From Bordetella sp. (GTDB taxonomy: Bacteria > Pseudomonadota > Alphaproteobacteria > Caulobacterales > Caulobacteraceae): a stretch of DNA of 37,862 nucleotides. How positions within the stretch are numbered: position 1 is the stretch's first letter; every line of letters starts with the position of its first letter. Made by a program: the position numbers and the translations under genes. This document shows, one piece after another, positions 35,917-37,862 of this stretch. The notes beneath the pieces were generated by a model. That model saw nothing but the letters and a program-made list of their open reading frames with translations, searched no databases and was not told where the DNA came from. The stretch covers positions 1 through 37,862 of the forward strand of contig JAFKFS010000029.1 of assembly GCA_017308115.1 (NCBI GenBank), given 5' to 3'.

Positions 35917-36350
35917 GGACGGGGCCCGTTCAGGGTGGTGCTGGCGTTGATGTTGCCGGTGTTGGTCTGGGTGGAGTTGACGACGACCGTGTTGCGGTTG
36001 CCCTGGACGACCACATTCAGGTTGTTGCCGATGGCGGTGGCGCCGCCGATGTTGGTTCCGGATCCGACGCCGCCGCTGAGATAGCTGGACGAGGAGCCGC
36101 TATCGCTGCGCGAATAGGCGCTGCCGTTCTGCTGGATGAGGCCGTCGACGACCAGCCGGTTGCCGTTGGCGTCGCGGGTGGTGCCGCTGCTGGCCTGCGC
36201 CGTGGTGTAGCGCGAGCCGCCGTAGCCGGCCTGGAACTGGCCCGCGCCGGCCGAGCCGGACGTCTGGGCGGCGGCCGAGCCGGCGGGCAGGGCCGCCAGC
36301 ACGACGGCGACGGCCGCAGCGGTCAGGGGTGTCAGTCTATGAGACGGCAT
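35913..36350 (-). CDS. hfaA: Holdfast anchor subunit HfaA (curlin-like)
   Basis: 145 residues with a signal peptide ending in GSAAAQ. The mature sequence is Gly/Ser/Asn-rich; the last 45 residues read ATAIGNNLNVVVQGN then TVVVNSTQTNTGNINAS, a curlin-like strand-turn-strand pattern and the same unit repeated in HfaD. Caulobacter HfaA resembles CsgA and forms stable oligomers at the holdfast site (known of the family). It is first in hfaA-hfaB-hfaD, preceded by ribosome site GGGAG and a sigma54 promoter match 34 bp upstream of the start. Confidence 0.87.
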   Translation of the reverse strand: MPSHRLTPLTAAAVAVVLAALPAGSAAAQTSGSAGAGQFQAGYGGSRYTTAQASSGTTRDANGNRLVVDGLIQQNGSAYSRSDSGSSSSYLSGGVGSGTNIGGATAIGNNLNVVVQGNRNTVVVNSTQTNTGNINASTTLNGPRP

Positions 36351-36383
36351 CAGGCGCTCCCGAAAACTTCTGGAATGGCCTAC

Positions 36384-36398
36384 GCAATGACCGTGCCA
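36384..36398 (-). promoter_or_regulatory. Sigma54 promoter of the hfa operon
   Basis: On the minus strand, TGGCACG-GTCA-TTGC matches the sigma54 consensus (TGGCACG-N4-TTGC) at every fixed base. The predicted transcription start is about 22 nt before the hfaA ATG. GGAATGGC occurs twice nearby (36372-36379 and 36414-36421, plus strand). Confidence 0.75.
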
Positions 36399-36469
36399 GT
36401 TCGTTTCAGTCTCGGAATGGCGCAGAACAGCGTCTTGAGATCGGGTGCGACTGGCCTCATCAAGGGCGA

Positions 36470-37138
36470 ATGTCCCAATCTGACGCCCGATCGCCGCGGC
36501 CGCCGCGCGAAAAGATCTTCAACGCGCCCTTCCTTCCCCTGCTGGTCGCAGCATCCATGCCGGTGCTCTTCTATCTGCAGGAGCGGCTTCCCGATCAGGG
36601 ACTCTCCATGGCCTTCGTCCCGGCGGACCTGTGGCGCGGACAGTGGACGGGGCTGTTCACCTCCATGCTGCTGCACGGCGGTTGGGCCCATGTGACCATG
36701 AACGCGGTCGGGGCCCTGGCCTTCGGCGCGCCGGTGGGGAGGCTGATGGAGCGCGGGCCGGGGCCGCTGGTCTTCATTCTCTTCTATATAGGGGCGGGCG
36801 TCGTGGCGGCGCTGGGCTATGGCCTGCTGCATCCGGCCAGCGCCTCGCCTCTGGTCGGGGCCTCGGGCGCGGTCTTCGGCCTGATCGGCGCCGCGACGCG
36901 GCTGATGGGCGGGCATGGGCGCGTCCTGCCGCTGTTTAACCCCATGGTTCTGCGCGCCTCGGCCGCCTGGATGGCGGTGAACCTGATCGTAGGTCTGATC
37001 GGCCTGGCGCCGGGAGCGCAGGGCGCGCGCATCGCCTGGGAGGCGCACGCCGTCGGCTTCCTGTTCGGCGTCCTGGCCATCGGCCCCCTGGGCGGGTGGT
37101 TCGCCGCACGCCGTGATTTGCCTATGAACGGCGTCTGA
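36470..37138 (+). CDS. Rhomboid family intramembrane serine protease
   Basis: 222 residues from ATG 36470 (AAGGG at 36462-36466). About six membrane helices. The catalytic pair is S132 in GASG and H193 in EAHAVGFLFG; HGGWAHVTMN gives H74 and N78 of the oxyanion block. The N-terminal cytoplasmic tail is basic. It cleaves substrates within or next to their transmembrane segments; none can be named. It is divergent from hfaA, with 119 bp between starts, so its own leader overlaps the region upstream of the hfa sigma54 promoter. Confidence 0.93.
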   Translation: MSQSDARSPRPPREKIFNAPFLPLLVAASMPVLFYLQERLPDQGLSMAFVPADLWRGQWTGLFTSMLLHGGWAHVTMNAVGALAFGAPVGRLMERGPGPLVFILFYIGAGVVAALGYGLLHPASASPLVGASGAVFGLIGAATRLMGGHGRVLPLFNPMVLRASAAWMAVNLIVGLIGLAPGAQGARIAWEAHAVGFLFGVLAIGPLGGWFAARRDLPMNGV

Positions 37139-37208
37139 GCGAACCTGTCCGCCTTGCGGCCCGTCCGCCAAGCGCGGACGACGGCCTGCCCATAAGGAGG
37201 AAGTCGCC

Positions 37209-37637
37209 ATGCTGGTCGCCGAGATTCTCAAGGGCAAGGGAGACGCGGTCTTCACCCTGGCGCCGGACGCCTCGCTGAACGAGGCCTGCGCCGAGTTGCA
37301 GCGCCGCCAGGTCGGAGCCCTGATCGTCTGCGAGGCCGACAGGGTGAGGGGCGTGCTGTCTGAACGCGACATCGTGCGGGCGATCGCCCGCGACGGCGCC
37401 CAGGCGCTGGAGCGTCCCGTCGCCCAGTATATGACGAGCGAGGTGGTCTTCGCCGATCCGGCCGAAACGGTCGAGGCGCTGATGGCGCGCATGACGGCCC
37501 GCCGAATCCGACACCTGCCGGTGCTTATGGACCAGCGGCTGAGCGGGGTCGTCTCGATCGGCGACGTGGTCAAATGCCAGATCGCCGAGGCGACGCAGGA
37601 AGCCGAGAGCCTGCGCACCTATATAGCGGCGGGGTAG
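37209..37637 (+). CDS. CBS domain pair protein
   Basis: 142 residues made of two CBS domains: the first ends RVRGVLSERDIVRAIARDG and the second SGVVSIGDVVKCQI, the usual GVxSxxDI signatures. Such pairs bind adenosyl ligands such as AMP, ATP or SAM and act as sensors. There is no attached enzyme domain. A strong ribosome site, AAGGAGGAA, ends 7 bp before ATG 37209. Confidence 0.92.
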   Translation: MLVAEILKGKGDAVFTLAPDASLNEACAELQRRQVGALIVCEADRVRGVLSERDIVRAIARDGAQALERPVAQYMTSEVVFADPAETVEALMARMTARRIRHLPVLMDQRLSGVVSIGDVVKCQIAEATQEAESLRTYIAAG

Positions 37638-37651
37638 GGCGAGGGCCGTCC

Positions 37652-37679
37652 TGTGCATAAGCGCCCGATCTGTGGATAG
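37652..37679. other. Two DnaA-box-like sites
   Basis: TGTGCATAA (37652-37660) and TGTGGATAG (37671-37679) each match 8 of 9 bases of the DnaA box TGTGGATAA, in the same orientation and 19 bp apart. The second sits in the loop of a hairpin (CCGATCT / AGATCGG, 37665-37684). Confidence 0.4.
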
Positions 37680-37702
37680 ATCGGAAAAGCGGCTTTTGCC
37701 TG

Positions 37703-37731
37703 TTGCCCTGCGAGAAGGCGGTTCGTATATG
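37703..37731 (+). promoter_or_regulatory. Strong sigma70-type promoter facing out of window
   Basis: TTGCCC (37703-37708) and TATATG (37726-37731) with an ideal 17-bp spacer, followed by about 130 nt of T/G-rich leader with no start codon in a convincing context and GTGTTTGAAAAAGC near 37806, reminiscent of a boxA-type antitermination signal. It may drive a stable RNA operon beginning beyond the window; this cannot be confirmed here. Confidence 0.45.
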
Positions 37732-37862
37732 GCCGCCTCGCTCGGAGACGGGCTGGCCCGGCGGGCTTCGGAGACAAGGTTTTCGGGGTTTTGTCTGGGG
37801 CGGGTGTTTGAAAAAGCATCTTGCCTCGGTTGTCTGGATCGGTTAGTTTCCGCGCTTCAATC

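Overview
The window reads as a piece of chromosome from a high-GC stalked-bacterium relative (Caulobacterales; a Brevundimonas-like organism is my best guess, by inference). The reasons are the gene order fliF-fliG-fliH(flbE)-fliN-flbD followed by flhA, the holdfast-anchor operon hfaA-hfaB-hfaD, a GGAAC-type general-stress promoter before a CsbD gene, and strong G/C bias at third codon positions. Coding density is high and no CRISPR array, tRNA, rRNA or insertion sequence is visible. Most of the long open frames antisense to real genes are composition artefacts.

Layout. 1-5.4 kb: the N-terminal part of an OmpR-type response regulator (minus strand, cut by the window edge), then a class IV aminotransferase (ilvE-like), a concentrative nucleoside transporter, a glutathione S-transferase, a DUF1275 membrane protein, a PaaI-type thioesterase (minus), a DUF3253 protein and a family-4-like uracil-DNA glycosylase. 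5.4-7.9 kb: a palindromic repeat that runs into the start of a lipoprotein alpha/beta hydrolase, then leucine dehydrogenase. 8.1-16.3 kb: the flagellar MS-ring/C-ring cluster fliF, fliG, fliH, fliN, the sigma54 activator flbD, an embedded class A beta-lactamase lipoprotein, and the export-gate gene flhA. 16.3-19.4 kb: a three-gene signalling set (CHASE3 histidine kinase, stand-alone receiver, receiver-HisKA_2 kinase). 19.4-24.1 kb: Nudix hydrolase, CsbD, a Tat-exported TIKI/ChaN-like protein, a VWA protein and a GNAT acetyltransferase (both minus), and a histidine phosphatase. 24.1-27.7 kb: xseB-csaA-ispA-dxs, a compact operon that makes isoprenoid precursors. 27.7-29.5 kb: a second copy of the palindromic repeat, phoH (minus) and a gamma-carbonic anhydrase. 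29.6-36.4 kb: an unrecognised secreted Cys/Gly/Asn-rich protein, a two-domain M16 peptidase (minus) and hfaD-hfaB-hfaA (minus). 36.5-37.9 kb: a rhomboid protease, a CBS-pair protein and a strong promoter pointing out of the window.

The most interesting thread links motility and surface attachment. FlbD is a sigma54 activator. The two best sigma54 promoter matches I found lie directly before hfaA (full -24/-12 match) and before the unrecognised secreted protein at 29.6 kb. HfaA and HfaD share a repeated module (GN-x-V ... QxNTGxV), so the anchor appears to be built from duplicated curlin-like units passed through the CsgG-like lipoprotein HfaB. Other items worth checking are an intrinsic terminator placed just upstream of the phoH start, which implies an unannotated leader RNA or small RNA; a mobile palindromic repeat whose sequence seems to have become the N-terminus of a lipoprotein; and a pair of DnaA-box-like sites beside a strong stable-RNA-type promoter at the right edge.
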